A DNA stretch of 59,682 bases from Chloroflexota bacterium (GCA_030604825.1 JAUVVB010000012.1:1-59682), one strand, 5' to 3'; positions 49,728 through 57,973 are shown, counted from the stretch's first letter. Program-made: numbers and translations. Notes: generated from the letters alone by a model not told the origin.

Positions 49728-51203
49728 TTACTGCCCGCCGAAAACCTTAACCTCCCCCTCCTCTATAGTATAGCACGGGCCGGCATCGTCGCGCTGCCTT
49801 TTCGCCCTGCGCCTAGTTAGCCAATTCAAGGCCTTAAGCAGCCGCTGGCTGGTGGCTGCCAGAATGCCGAGGTCAACTAGCTTCTCAGCGATTTTGGCCA
49901 GAAATCGGGGCAGCCGATAACACCGGGAATATAAGCGGACGAAAAACTCGAACCGCCTGCGGATAGCCTTCAATTGCTGGGGAGAGGCGTCCTTTTGCAT
50001 GAGCACCGTGTCCTCATAATACGTATCGATTTGCCTATCGGTCAGAAAGCCTTCCCGGCGGCACATTTCGTAGGACTTGGTGCCGGGGTAGGGGTAGAAG
50101 ATGGAAACGTGCATCACCTTGGGCCTGACCCTGGCGTTGAGCTTAACCGTATCCAGCATCTGGGGTCTGGTTTCAAAGGGGAGGCCGATCATGTTATAGC
50201 TCAGGGTCTCGATGCCCATCTCATCGCAGAGGGCAAAGGCCTCGATGATGCGACTCGTGCTAACATGGCGGTCGAGGACCTTGCGCCGGATGTGTTCGCT
50301 TCCGCTCTCCAGCCCGAAGCGCACCAGGGAGCAGCCAGCCTCCTTCGCCATGCGGGCAACCTCCTCGTCCATGAGGTTGGGATGGCAGTTCATCTCGAAG
50401 GGGAGGTTTATCCTGCGGCGATACTGGCGGGTGAAATCCTCGAACCACTGCTTTTTCAGGGGCAGAAGGTCGTCGTGGAAGACGGCATACTCCATCTGGG
50501 GGAAGTTTCGAGCTGTCATCTCCACCTCTTCCAAGAGGTTTTCCACGCTGCGGAACCTGAGGTAGCGGTTGCCGCCGTATAACCGCTTCATGGCGGGGCT
50601 GCAGCAGTAGGCGCAATTGAAGGGGCAGCCACGGCTGGCCATGAAAACGCCCCGCCTCATGAACGCCAGATCGAAGCTATTCTCATAGGGGAAGACCTCT
50701 CGGTCGATGAAGGGCAGGCAGTCCAGGTCCTCGATGAGCGGCCGTAATGGGTTGCGGTGCACTTTTCCGCCCCTTTTAACCCATAGATTAGGTATGTTTG
50801 AGATGTCCTTTCCCTCTCCAAGGCGCTGGCATAGGTCGAAAAGAGCCTCTTCCCCCTCACCGATACAGATGGCATCGATGCCCTTGATGGCGATGGTCTG
50901 CTCAGGGCTCAGGGTGGGATGTATCCCCCCGCATACGGTGAGCGCCCGCGAATGGCGTTTGGTGAGGGGTGCCAGGCGGGCAACATGGGGGAAGACGTTG
51001 GTCATCACGGAAAAGCCCACCACGTCCGGGTCGGCATTTTCCAGGAAGTCGATATAATCCCTCTCATCCACATCCCCCAGAAGATGGAAGAAGTGGCATT
51101 CATAACCGCTCTGCCTGAGATAGGCGATGAGGGAGGCGATGCCCAGGTGGAAGGGTCCCATAACCTCATAGCTGGGATCGATATGAACGAAGGCGATCTT
51201 CAT
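49728..51203 (-). CDS. B12-binding domain radical SAM protein
   Basis: A 491-residue class B-like radical SAM protein. The N-terminal cobalamin-binding Rossmann domain spans about residues 1-160 (FVHIDPSYEVMGPFHLG, VCGGIHPTLSPEQ). The radical SAM motif CPFNCAYCCSP follows near 200, and there is a basic C-terminal tail. Such enzymes methylate unactivated carbons or rearrange lipids and natural products. Its ATG overlaps the TGA of the upstream methyltransferase (ATGA), so the two are coupled and probably act in one modification pathway, target unknown. Confidence 0.88.
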   Translation of the reverse strand: MKIAFVHIDPSYEVMGPFHLGIASLIAYLRQSGYECHFFHLLGDVDERDYIDFLENADPDVVGFSVMTNVFPHVARLAPLTKRHSRALTVCGGIHPTLSPEQTIAIKGIDAICIGEGEEALFDLCQRLGEGKDISNIPNLWVKRGGKVHRNPLRPLIEDLDCLPFIDREVFPYENSFDLAFMRRGVFMASRGCPFNCAYCCSPAMKRLYGGNRYLRFRSVENLLEEVEMTARNFPQMEYAVFHDDLLPLKKQWFEDFTRQYRRRINLPFEMNCHPNLMDEEVARMAKEAGCSLVRFGLESGSEHIRRKVLDRHVSTSRIIEAFALCDEMGIETLSYNMIGLPFETRPQMLDTVKLNARVRPKVMHVSIFYPYPGTKSYEMCRREGFLTDRQIDTYYEDTVLMQKDASPQQLKAIRRRFEFFVRLYSRCYRLPRFLAKIAEKLVDLGILAATSQRLLKALNWLTRRRAKRQRDDAGPCYTIEEGEVKVFGGQ

Positions 51204-52210
51204 GATTCCTCCCATGTCTTTCGCCCATAGACGATGAACTCAAAGGCAAAGCGAGAAAAGAGCCTGGGCATAGACCTGCCCAGGTTTTCCCAGGGGCGGG
51301 CGATGGCGGATGGAACCCTTGGCGGGGCATGGGTTAGGGTTGCCCTCTCAATTTGGGAAAAGCCCTCTGCCCTCAGAATTTGAGCTACCTCGGTGGCGGA
51401 GATGGGGGCCTCGTAGGGGGTGGGGTATCCCAGTCCAGGCCTTTTTCTTAGCAGGGTGCCAATCCTTTGGCGCAGCTTTGGTGGAAGGAGGTATCGGGGC
51501 AGGCGAAAGAGTGCATATCTATTGGGCTCGGCAACGATGATATGTCCCCCCCTCCTCACCACCCTGGCCATTGCCCGCAGCGGCTCGGCTATGGGGTGGG
51601 AATGGTGGATGGAGCCCTTGGAGAAGGCCATGTCGAAGGACTCGGCGGGAAAGGGAAGACGGCGGGCATCGCCGCAGACGCAACTCCTCGCCCCCGCCGC
51701 CATCAAGTCCTCCAGGGGCTCTGCGGCGATATCCAGGTTCACCACCAAGGCCCCCGCCTCCTCCAGCGGCAGCGTCACCAGGCGGTCATTCCCGCTCCCC
51801 ACATATAAGATGGCCTTGCCCTTGACCCGGTCAACCCTTTCCTGGAGAAATCTCAGCAGCCCGCTTGCCCCCTTCTCCGCATAGGAGGAGAACGTTTTCG
51901 CTGCCCTGGTGTCTCCATATATTACCTGCTTGCCCCAGCAATAGAGCTGCTGCTCCCACATAAAGCGTTCGATCTCCTGGCTATCCGCTTGGCCCCGGTT
52001 GCCCTGGAGCATCGAAGCCCTGATTTCCTCCATACAGGCGCGCTTCAGGTTGAGGGCGGTGGTGAGATGGGGGGGCAACATTTGGGGTATTCCCCTGTGG
52101 ATGGGGTAGCGAGCGCTGCAGCCGGGGCAGGATAGAGCGCCTGCTTCCAGCGCCAAATTCGCCGCTCCGCAATCGGGGCAGGCCAAAAGGTGAAGTAAAT
52201 CCGTATTCAA
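51200..52210 (-). CDS. SAM methyltransferase with N-terminal zinc ribbon
   Basis: A 336-residue protein. Residues 1-45 form a Trm112-like zinc ribbon (LLACPDCGAANL...LSCPGCSARYPI). Residues about 130-250 are a class I methyltransferase with LYVGSGNDRL as SAM site, CGDARRLPFPAESFD and FSKGSIHHSH. The C-terminal part is variable. Family members act on small molecules or cell-surface components; the substrate is unknown. It is translationally coupled by a 4-base overlap to the B12-radical SAM gene and follows ruvA by 10 bases. Confidence 0.87.
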   Translation of the reverse strand: MNTDLLHLLACPDCGAANLALEAGALSCPGCSARYPIHRGIPQMLPPHLTTALNLKRACMEEIRASMLQGNRGQADSQEIERFMWEQQLYCWGKQVIYGDTRAAKTFSSYAEKGASGLLRFLQERVDRVKGKAILYVGSGNDRLVTLPLEEAGALVVNLDIAAEPLEDLMAAGARSCVCGDARRLPFPAESFDMAFSKGSIHHSHPIAEPLRAMARVVRRGGHIIVAEPNRYALFRLPRYLLPPKLRQRIGTLLRKRPGLGYPTPYEAPISATEVAQILRAEGFSQIERATLTHAPPRVPSAIARPWENLGRSMPRLFSRFAFEFIVYGRKTWEES

Positions 52211-52219
52211 CCTTAACCT

Positions 52220-52795
52220 CTAGCGCGCAGCGAAGTGCTGGAGGGCAAGCTTTATCTTCTCCTCGATGGTGAGCTGGGGGGAATCGGGCAGGGCAGCAAC
52301 GGCGGCGGCAGCCTCCGACAGGCTGTAGCCCAGGCTGGTGAGGGCGGCGATGACCTCGGCGTTGCCCTCGGGCATGGCGGCGCCAACCCAGACCTGCTCC
52401 AGCTTCCCCTTGAGTTCCAGGGCAAGGCGGCTGGCCATCTTTTTGCCCACCCCGGGCACCTGAGCAAGCAGATCAACGTTCCCTGTGGCAATGGCCAGGG
52501 AAAGCTCGTTGGGGCTCATTGCGGAGAGCATCGAAAGTGCCACCCTTGGCCCTACACCGCTGACCCCGATGAGTATCTGGAACAGCTCCCGCTCCTCGGC
52601 GGAGGCAAAGCCATAGAGGGCCACCATGTCCTCCCTGACGTGGAAGTGGGTATAGAGGTGAACCTCCTCGCCAACGGCTCCCAGGGTGCTCAGGGTGGAG
52701 GCGGGCATCGATACCTGAAAGCTCACCCCGCCAACCTTGATGACCGCCCCATCGGGGGTTCTGGATTCCAGGGTTCCATGAAGGCCCGCGATCAT
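52220..52795 (-). CDS. ruvA: Holliday junction branch migration protein RuvA
   Basis: A 191-residue RuvA. It has an N-terminal OB-fold (IAGLHGTLESRTPD), the tandem HhH region (LIGVSGVGPRVALSML and LAQVPGVGKKMASRLALEL) and the C-terminal RuvB-contact domain (ALTSLGYSLSEAAAAV). It tetramerises on four-way junctions to load RuvB. The ATG overlaps the ruvC stop by 4 bases. No ruvB is visible in the window, so it must be encoded elsewhere. Confidence 0.95.
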   Translation of the reverse strand: MIAGLHGTLESRTPDGAVIKVGGVSFQVSMPASTLSTLGAVGEEVHLYTHFHVREDMVALYGFASAEERELFQILIGVSGVGPRVALSMLSAMSPNELSLAIATGNVDLLAQVPGVGKKMASRLALELKGKLEQVWVGAAMPEGNAEVIAALTSLGYSLSEAAAAVAALPDSPQLTIEEKIKLALQHFAAR

Positions 52796-53289
52796 CTCTC
52801 TTCTCCGGCCATCATCCTGGCCTGGCGCCTCTTCTGGACGTGGCAGATGGCCACTGCCAGCGCATCGGCAGCATCGCTGGGCTCGGGTATGGAGGGGAGG
52901 GAAAGTTGGATCCTCACCATCTCCTGAACCTGTCTCTTTCCGCTGCGCCCGTAGCTTGCCACCGCCTGCTTTACCTCTGTTGGCGCATATTGATGGATGG
53001 GGATGCCCTTTTCTGTTGCTGCCACCATGGCTATACCTATCGCCTGCCCCACGGCAAGGGCGGAGCGAACGTTCCTAGCTAGAAAGGGCTTCTCTATGGC
53101 TGCCTCCGAGGGCTGATGGCGAGCGATGAGCTCAAGGAGCATTTGATATAGGCGGTGCAACCTTTCTGCCAGCGGGGCGCTGGGGGTGGTCAAAGCCCCA
53201 AAATCCACCAGGGCAATCTCGCCGCCTTCCTCCTCGATCACCCCGTAGCCCATGGTTATGGTGCCTGGGTCGATGCCTAGAATTCGCAT
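52792..53289 (-). CDS. ruvC: Crossover junction endodeoxyribonuclease RuvC
   Basis: A 165-residue RuvC resolvase. ILGIDPGTITMGYGVIE holds the first catalytic Asp, AAIEKPFLARN the Glu, and the C-terminal SDAADALAVAICH the last acidic residues. ATG 53289 lies one base after the yebC stop; the longer frame to 53364 overlaps yebC and is rejected. It cuts Holliday junctions delivered by RuvAB. Confidence 0.95.
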   Translation of the reverse strand: MRILGIDPGTITMGYGVIEEEGGEIALVDFGALTTPSAPLAERLHRLYQMLLELIARHQPSEAAIEKPFLARNVRSALAVGQAIGIAMVAATEKGIPIHQYAPTEVKQAVASYGRSGKRQVQEMVRIQLSLPSIPEPSDAADALAVAICHVQKRRQARMMAGEER

Positions 53290-53290
53290 T

Positions 53291-54040
53291 TCAGGCCTGG
53301 CTTCTGTATTTCTCCAGAGCGCTGTCGGGGAAGTCGGCATTGGTGAATACCCGCTGCACCTCATTCAGCTCATCTAGCCTGTCCAGCAGCCTCAGCGTCT
53401 GAAGCGCCTCCTTCTCCTCCAGCATCACCGTGGTCTTGGGCACCATGAGCATCTCGGCGGAGATTATGGGGAGGTTTTTCTCCTCCAGGGCCTTTCTTAA
53501 CCTCTCCAGGTCTTCGGGCCGGATGTGGACCTCAACGGAGCCATTGACGATCCTGACATCCTCGGCGCCGGCATCGATAACATATAAGGCCAATTCCTCG
53601 GCATCCGCTGCCTCCACGGTGATCACCCCCCTGGGCTCGAAGAGCCAGGTGACACAGCCGCTCTCCCCCAGCCTGCCCCCGGCTTTGGAGAGGATGTTGC
53701 GCACCTCTGCTATGGTGCGATTCCGATTGTCGGTCATCGTCTCCAGCAGGATGGCAGCCCCCCCGGGGCCGTAGCCCTCGTAGATGGCCTCGATGAGATT
53801 TGCCCCCTCGCTTCCCCCCGCCCCCCGCTTGATCGCCCTTTCGATGCTATCCAGGGGCATGTTGTTATCGCGGGCCTTCTGCACTGCCAGTCGCAGGCGA
53901 AAATTTGTCTCCGGGTTAGCGCCCCCCTGGCGCACCGCCACCGCGATCTCCCGGCTCAGCCTGGTGAAGAGCTGCCCTCGTCTGGTGTCTGCCACCCCTT
54001 TCTGTCGCTTGATCTGTGCCCATTTGGAATGACCTGACAT
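53291..54040 (-). CDS. YebC/PmpR family protein (TACO1-like)
   Basis: A 249-residue protein beginning MSGHSKWAQIKRQKGVADTRRG (as MSGHSKWAQIKRQKG), the signature of the family, with GYGPGGAAILLETMTDN and NLPIISAEMLMVPKT. YebC proteins act as translation factors that relieve ribosome stalling at proline-rich stretches, and were earlier described as transcription regulators. It is the first gene of the yebC-ruvC-ruvA-methyltransferase-radical SAM unit, a common bacterial arrangement for the first three. Confidence 0.95.
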   Translation of the reverse strand: MSGHSKWAQIKRQKGVADTRRGQLFTRLSREIAVAVRQGGANPETNFRLRLAVQKARDNNMPLDSIERAIKRGAGGSEGANLIEAIYEGYGPGGAAILLETMTDNRNRTIAEVRNILSKAGGRLGESGCVTWLFEPRGVITVEAADAEELALYVIDAGAEDVRIVNGSVEVHIRPEDLERLRKALEEKNLPIISAEMLMVPKTTVMLEEKEALQTLRLLDRLDELNEVQRVFTNADFPDSALEKYRSQA

Positions 54041-54071
54041 CTACCTCTCTCCGCACGATATTCGCCTTAAA

Positions 54072-54100
54072 ATTCTATCACCTTAATTGCTCCAGGTCAA
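54072..54100 (-). promoter_or_regulatory. Promoter of the yebC-ruvC-ruvA operon
   Basis: Minus strand: -35 TTGACC (54095-54100), 17-base spacer, -10 TAGAAT (54072-54077). No LexA box is visible within it, so ruv genes appear not to be under LexA control here. Confidence 0.65.
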
Positions 54101-54119
54101 AAGGGCAATTCCAAGGGTG

Positions 54120-54149
54120 TTGACCATGCCTTGGCAGACGGCTTATAAT
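54120..54149 (+). promoter_or_regulatory. Strong promoter of the desulforedoxin-like pair
   Basis: -35 TTGACC (54120-54125), 18-base spacer, consensus -10 TATAAT (54144-54149). The start near 54156 leaves a short leader to the first miniprotein, which has an AAGGAGGTG site. Confidence 0.78.
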
Positions 54150-54175
54150 TATCCGTGTAGAAGGAGGTGTCTGGA

Positions 54176-54295
54176 TTGGCGAACCAGCTGGGCAAGAGAT
54201 ATTTCTGCGAGAAGTGCGGCTCTGAGTTCATCGTTACCAAGGGAGGGGAGGGAACCGTTACCTGCTGTGGTCAGCCCATGACCTTGAAGAAGTAG
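54176..54295 (+). CDS. Desulforedoxin-like rubredoxin-type miniprotein 1
   Basis: 39 residues, too short for ordinary gene calling, starting at TTG 54176 after AAGGAGGTGTC. Cysteines are Cys11, Cys14, Cys30 and Cys31, in the pattern FCEKCG...TCCGQPM. This is the FeCys4 arrangement of desulforedoxin and the N-terminal domain of desulfoferrodoxin. It should be a small homodimeric electron carrier linked to oxygen or superoxide defence. A second copy lies 97 bases downstream in the same unit. Confidence 0.88.
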   Translation: MANQLGKRYFCEKCGSEFIVTKGGEGTVTCCGQPMTLKK

Positions 54296-54392
54296 GGGTA
54301 ATCCCCACGGGTGGTTAGCTATTGGCACCGCCCGAAGCATGGTGTGGGGTAAATATTTGGGCACTGAGCGCCAAAAGAAGGGGTGAGTGCGA

Positions 54393-54536
54393 ATGCCAAA
54401 CCAACTGGGCAAGAGGTTCCGCTGCGAGGTATGCGGCAGCGAGGTTTTGTGTGTGAAAGCAGGCGATGGCACGGTGATATGCTGTGATCAGGAGATGGCC
54501 CTCCAGCAGCCAAGGCCGTTGCCCTCTTCGGATTAG
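54393..54536 (+). CDS. Desulforedoxin-like rubredoxin-type miniprotein 2
   Basis: 47 residues, paralogous to the preceding miniprotein: both begin with NQLGKR and share RCEVCGSE-like and CCxQxM motifs. Cysteines Cys11, Cys14, Cys30 and Cys31 are kept. CCG is changed to CCD, an extra Cys20 appears, and a proline-rich tail (QQPRPLPSSD) is added. These changes may alter the metal site or partner (inference). GTG-rich sequence with GGGGTGAG lies just before the ATG. It is followed by a strong terminator. Confidence 0.85.
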   Translation: MPNQLGKRFRCEVCGSEVLCVKAGDGTVICCDQEMALQQPRPLPSSD

Positions 54537-54575
54537 GCCGACGAAGATAAGGAAATCCTCGGCGTTAACCATAGG

Positions 54576-54618
54576 GGTAAGCGATTTCGCCATTAAGGCG
54601 AAGTGCTTACCTTTTTTT
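54576..54618 (+). terminator. Rho-independent terminator of the desulforedoxin-like unit
   Basis: Long stem with GGTAAGC (54576-54582) pairing with GCTTACC (54605-54611) and an inner TTCGCC/GGCGAA, followed by seven T (54612-54618). Confidence 0.88.
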
Positions 54619-54698
54619 GTTGCGGCGCAGCGCCGCCGGTTCCAGGGAGGCTGGTGGCATAGCCCATCGGATGGGGTAGCCCTTTCCCCGATAGTAGC

Positions 54699-55322
54699 TT
54701 ACTCCAGCTTTCTGATCACCCCGATGACCCTGCCCTGAATCTCTACATCCTCCGGGTTCACGTAGATGGGCTTCATCTCCTCGTTGGCGGGTTGGAGGCG
54801 AACCCTCTCCCGCTCCAGATAAAACCGCTTCAGGGTGGCTTCCTTCTCCTTTTTGAGCCAGACGGCAACCATCTCCCCATTCTCCGCCGTCTCTACATGC
54901 TGCATCAGCACCAGGTCGCCGTCATTGATCAGGGCATCGACCATCGACGTTCCCTTCACCTTCAGGGCATAGACCTCTTTCTTGCCCCCGGTGAGCTCCT
55001 CGGTGAGCTCCAGGGAGTCGGCGACCAGGCTCCAGCTATCGGAGGTGGGCACGGGTATCGGTTCGCCGGCGGCGATATAGCCGATGATGGGCACGCGCAC
55101 CATCCTCCGCTCGCGGCTGAGCTCAATGCCCCGGGAAACCTCACGATCCCTGCGGATATAGCCCTCCCTCTCCAGGATCCTGAGGTTATACTCCACCACC
55201 GATGTGGAGCTGATCTTGCACCCCTTGACCATGTCCCTGATGCTGGGAGGGTATCCCTTCTCCTCAAAGAACTGGTGCAGGAACTGGAGAATACGAGTCT
55301 GCCTGGCAGAAAGCGGTTTCAA
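54699..55322 (-). CDS. lexA: LexA repressor
   Basis: A 207-residue LexA. The N-terminal winged HTH spans about residues 1-65 (SARQTRILQFLHQFFEEKG, YPPSIRDM). The cleavage site is Ala85-Gly86 in IAAGEP. The S24 peptidase dyad is Ser126 (KGTSMVDA) and Lys165 (ATLKRFY). It represses SOS genes until RecA triggers self-cleavage. A perfect GAACN4GTTC box lies in its own promoter, showing autoregulation. Convergent with the desulforedoxin-like unit. Confidence 0.96.
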   Translation of the reverse strand: MKPLSARQTRILQFLHQFFEEKGYPPSIRDMVKGCKISSTSVVEYNLRILEREGYIRRDREVSRGIELSRERRMVRVPIIGYIAAGEPIPVPTSDSWSLVADSLELTEELTGGKKEVYALKVKGTSMVDALINDGDLVLMQHVETAENGEMVAVWLKKEKEATLKRFYLERERVRLQPANEEMKPIYVNPEDVEIQGRVIGVIRKLE

Positions 55323-55337
55323 CCCTCTCCCCCTTGC

Positions 55338-55349
55338 GAACAGTTGTTC
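55338..55349. promoter_or_regulatory. LexA box (SOS operator)
   Basis: GAACAGTTGTTC on the plus strand, GAACAACTGTTC on the minus strand: GAAC-N4-GTTC, the Gram-positive/Chloroflexota-type LexA operator. It lies just downstream of the lexA -10 hexamer, where binding would block transcription. Confidence 0.88.
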
Positions 55350-55355
55350 TAATAC

Positions 55356-55384
55356 TATATAGCATGAGAAGGGGGATTTGTCAA
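55356..55384 (-). promoter_or_regulatory. lexA promoter
   Basis: Minus strand: consensus -35 TTGACA (55379-55384), 17-base spacer, -10 TATATA (55356-55361). The LexA box is 6 bases downstream. Confidence 0.8.
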
Positions 55385-55406
55385 CCTTTTCCCGAAAATT
55401 GCATAG

Positions 55407-55432
55407 AAAAGCACCGCCGGAAGAGCGGTGCC
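55407..55432 (-). terminator. Rho-independent terminator of rpsT
   Basis: Stem GCACCGC (55411-55417) with GCGGTGC (55425-55431) and a 7-base loop. The minus-strand transcript then reads TTTTC. It separates rpsT from the lexA promoter. Confidence 0.75.
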
Positions 55433-55457
55433 TCGATGTCCCTAAATTTGCCCTTAC

Positions 55458-55745
55458 CTACTCTTCCTGTCCCTGGCTTTGTGCCAGTGCCTGGTTAAGC
55501 CTCTTTATCAGGCGGGACTTGCGGCGGGCGGCATTGTTGGGGTGGATCACCCCCTTTTGAGCTGCCTTGTCCAGGGCGATAATTGCCTGCTTTACCGCCT
55601 CCTGAGCGGAATCCAGCTCACCTTCCAGGATTAGCTTTCTTGCCTTGGTGATATAGGTCTTCACCGAGCTGCGGATGGGCTTACTTCGTTCCGCTCTTCT
55701 CTGCGTCGCACGTGCTGCCTTCTGGGCCGACTTTTTACCGGGCAA
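55458..55745 (-). CDS. rpsT: 30S ribosomal protein S20
   Basis: 95 residues, very basic and helical. The N-terminus KKSAQKAARATQRRAERSK and the C-terminal KGVIHPNNAARRKSRL are typical of S20. It starts 9 bases after the relA/spoT-like gene stop, an unusual neighbour, and ends before a terminator. Confidence 0.95.
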   Translation of the reverse strand: MPGKKSAQKAARATQRRAERSKPIRSSVKTYITKARKLILEGELDSAQEAVKQAIIALDKAAQKGVIHPNNAARRKSRLIKRLNQALAQSQGQEE

Positions 55746-55754
55746 GCTTTCCTC

Positions 55755-57893
55755 CTATATCTGGCGAGTGGCGCTGATTATGCCGCGCACCCCCTCCAGC
55801 TTGGAGAGGAGCCGACTTAGCTGTGTTATTCCCTTTGTCTCCAGGGTGAGGAATATGGACGTGGTCTGGTCATCGTGGTCCGTGGTGTTTACCGCAGCGA
55901 TGTTTACCCTTTCCTCAGCGACGATAGCGCTGATGTCCCTGAGCAGCCCCACCCGATCCCAGGCCTCGATGCGAACCGGAACGGGATAGAACTGGTCCTC
56001 CCGACCCCACTCCACCTTGATCAGCCGCTCCTTTTGGTCTATGTTGGCTATATTGGGGCAATCCTTGCGGTGGACGGTAACCCCTTTAGCCCTGGTAACA
56101 TAGCCGATGATCCCATCGCCGGGCACAGGATTGCAGCAGGGGGCAAGGTGGGTCAACAGGTCTCCAATCCCCATCACCTGAACCGCTGCCGGCGCCTTCC
56201 TTTCCCGGGGCACCTGGGGGAAGGTTGGCTCCTTTTGCACCGCAAGCTTGGTGGCGATCTGGTGGGGGCTGACATCGCCATAGCCGATGGCGGCTAGGAA
56301 ATCGTCCACGCTTTCATATTTAAAAAGGCTGGCTATCTCCTCCTCGGCAAGGCTTATTCCCAGGCGCCTCAATTCCTTCTCCAACATTTCCTTGCCGCGG
56401 CGGATGTTCTCCTCCCGCTCTCGCTTTCTGAACCACTGGCGAACCTTCTCCTTAGCGTGGGAGGTCTTTAGGTAGCCCAGGCTGGGGTTGAGCCAATCAA
56501 GGCTGGGCCCTCTATCCCCCTTGGCGGCAAGGATCTCCGCGGTATCGCCGTTCTGGAGCTGGTAGGTGAGGGGGACCATTCTGCCATTGACCTTTGCTCC
56601 GGTGCAGCGATGCCCCAGATCGGTGTGGATGCGGTAGGCGAAATCGAGGGGGGTGGAGCCTTGGGGCAAATCCTTTATCTCCCCTTTGGGGGTGTAGACG
56701 AAGACGCGATCGCTCAACACATCGGTGCTTATGGACTCCATGAACTCGGCACCGCCAATGTCCTTATACCAATCGAGGAGCTGGCGGACCACCGCCATCC
56801 TCTCCTCAAACCGGGCGTCCCTTTTCACCCCCTCTTCATAGCGCCAGTGGGCGGCGATGCCATATTCGGCCACCCGGTCCATTTCACTGGTGCGAATCTG
56901 TATCTCCACGGGGGTTGTGCCCATACACATCACCGTGGTATGCAGCGCTCGATACACCCCATCTCTGGGATTGGCAACATAATCGTCGAACCTATCGGGC
57001 AGGGGGCGCCACAGGCTGTGAATCGCCCCCAGGGCGCTATAGCAATCCTGCACCTCATCTACCAGGACGCGAAACCCCAAAAGGTCGTGGATCTCGCTCA
57101 GCTCCTTGCCCGTGGTGGCATATTTCTCCATCTTCCTATTTATGCTATGGATATGCTTCGGCCTGCCCGTAACCTCAGCCTTTATCCCTGCCCTCTCCAG
57201 CTCCTCCTTGAGCACCTTGGTAACCTGAGCGATATACCGCTCTCTCTCCCCCCTTCCCGCAGCTAGAAACCGGGCTATTTCCCGGTACTTCGCCGGCTCC
57301 AGATAGCGGAAGGCTAGGTCCTCCAGTTCCCATTTGAGCTGGTAGATCCCCAAGCGATGGGCCACCGGGGCATATATCTTCATCGTCTCTTCGGCAATGG
57401 CAAGACGCTGTGGAGGGGGAAGGGCCTTCAGGGTTCGCATGTGCTGAAGCCTGTCGGCAAGCTTGATGAAAACCACCCTGATGTCTTTGGAGAGGGCGAG
57501 AAGCATTTTCCTGAGGCTCTCGGCGTGGGTTTCGATGTCGATGGTCTCTTTGGCCTCGGGCAGGGATATCCTTTCCAGCCTGGCAAGCCCCTCCACCAGC
57601 TTTGAGGTCTCAGCGCCAAACCTCCTCCTTAGCTCGGAAAAGCCCACCCCGCATTTCGGGGGCAGTTCATGAAGCAGGGCGGCGGCGATGCAATTCTCAT
57701 CCAGCTGAAGCTCGGCAACCAGGATAGCCGTCCTCAGGGCATGCTCCAGCTCCCCCTGGGCCGATTCTCCCCTTTTCTTCTCGTAGGTCTGGGAGGCGAA
57801 TTCGTAGGCCTCTTCGATGAGGGCCAGGGTCTCGCTGGGCAGATACTCCTGTGTTTTGTCGATAAGGGCCCTTATGTCGATCCTCTTTCTCAT
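55755..57893 (-). CDS. RelA/SpoT family (p)ppGpp synthetase with degenerate hydrolase site
   Basis: 712 residues in long-RSH order: HD domain (about 25-180), synthetase (about 230-345), TGS (VFVYTPKGEIKDLPQG), zinc-finger/helical part with APCCNPVPGD, and C-terminal ACT (LRDISAIVAEERVNIAAV). The synthetase keeps Asp270 (HDLLGFRV), Glu330 (VEIQIRT) and a YRALHTT motif; the charge motif is RFDD (301-304), between RFKD of bifunctional and EFDD of RelA enzymes. The HD motif is His75-Glu76, the following ED is Pro-Lys and the HN of RLHNMR is QH, so hydrolysis is probably lost. ATG 57893 fits the promoter; 57947 does not. Confidence 0.93.
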   Translation of the reverse strand: MRKRIDIRALIDKTQEYLPSETLALIEEAYEFASQTYEKKRGESAQGELEHALRTAILVAELQLDENCIAAALLHELPPKCGVGFSELRRRFGAETSKLVEGLARLERISLPEAKETIDIETHAESLRKMLLALSKDIRVVFIKLADRLQHMRTLKALPPPQRLAIAEETMKIYAPVAHRLGIYQLKWELEDLAFRYLEPAKYREIARFLAAGRGERERYIAQVTKVLKEELERAGIKAEVTGRPKHIHSINRKMEKYATTGKELSEIHDLLGFRVLVDEVQDCYSALGAIHSLWRPLPDRFDDYVANPRDGVYRALHTTVMCMGTTPVEIQIRTSEMDRVAEYGIAAHWRYEEGVKRDARFEERMAVVRQLLDWYKDIGGAEFMESISTDVLSDRVFVYTPKGEIKDLPQGSTPLDFAYRIHTDLGHRCTGAKVNGRMVPLTYQLQNGDTAEILAAKGDRGPSLDWLNPSLGYLKTSHAKEKVRQWFRKREREENIRRGKEMLEKELRRLGISLAEEEIASLFKYESVDDFLAAIGYGDVSPHQIATKLAVQKEPTFPQVPRERKAPAAVQVMGIGDLLTHLAPCCNPVPGDGIIGYVTRAKGVTVHRKDCPNIANIDQKERLIKVEWGREDQFYPVPVRIEAWDRVGLLRDISAIVAEERVNIAAVNTTDHDDQTTSIFLTLETKGITQLSRLLSKLEGVRGIISATRQI

Positions 57894-57918
57894 TGGGCTT
57901 GACCCCAGAACATTTTTC

Positions 57919-57947
57919 AGTATACCGCAGCGAGGGCAGTTGTGCAA
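57919..57947 (-). promoter_or_regulatory. Promoter of the RelA/SpoT-like gene
   Basis: Minus strand: -35 TTGCAC (57942-57947), 17-base spacer, -10 TATACT (57919-57924). Transcription near 57912 rules out the in-frame start at 57947. Confidence 0.72.
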
Positions 57948-57973
57948 TTGCCTTTATAACAGGTTAAAAGGGA

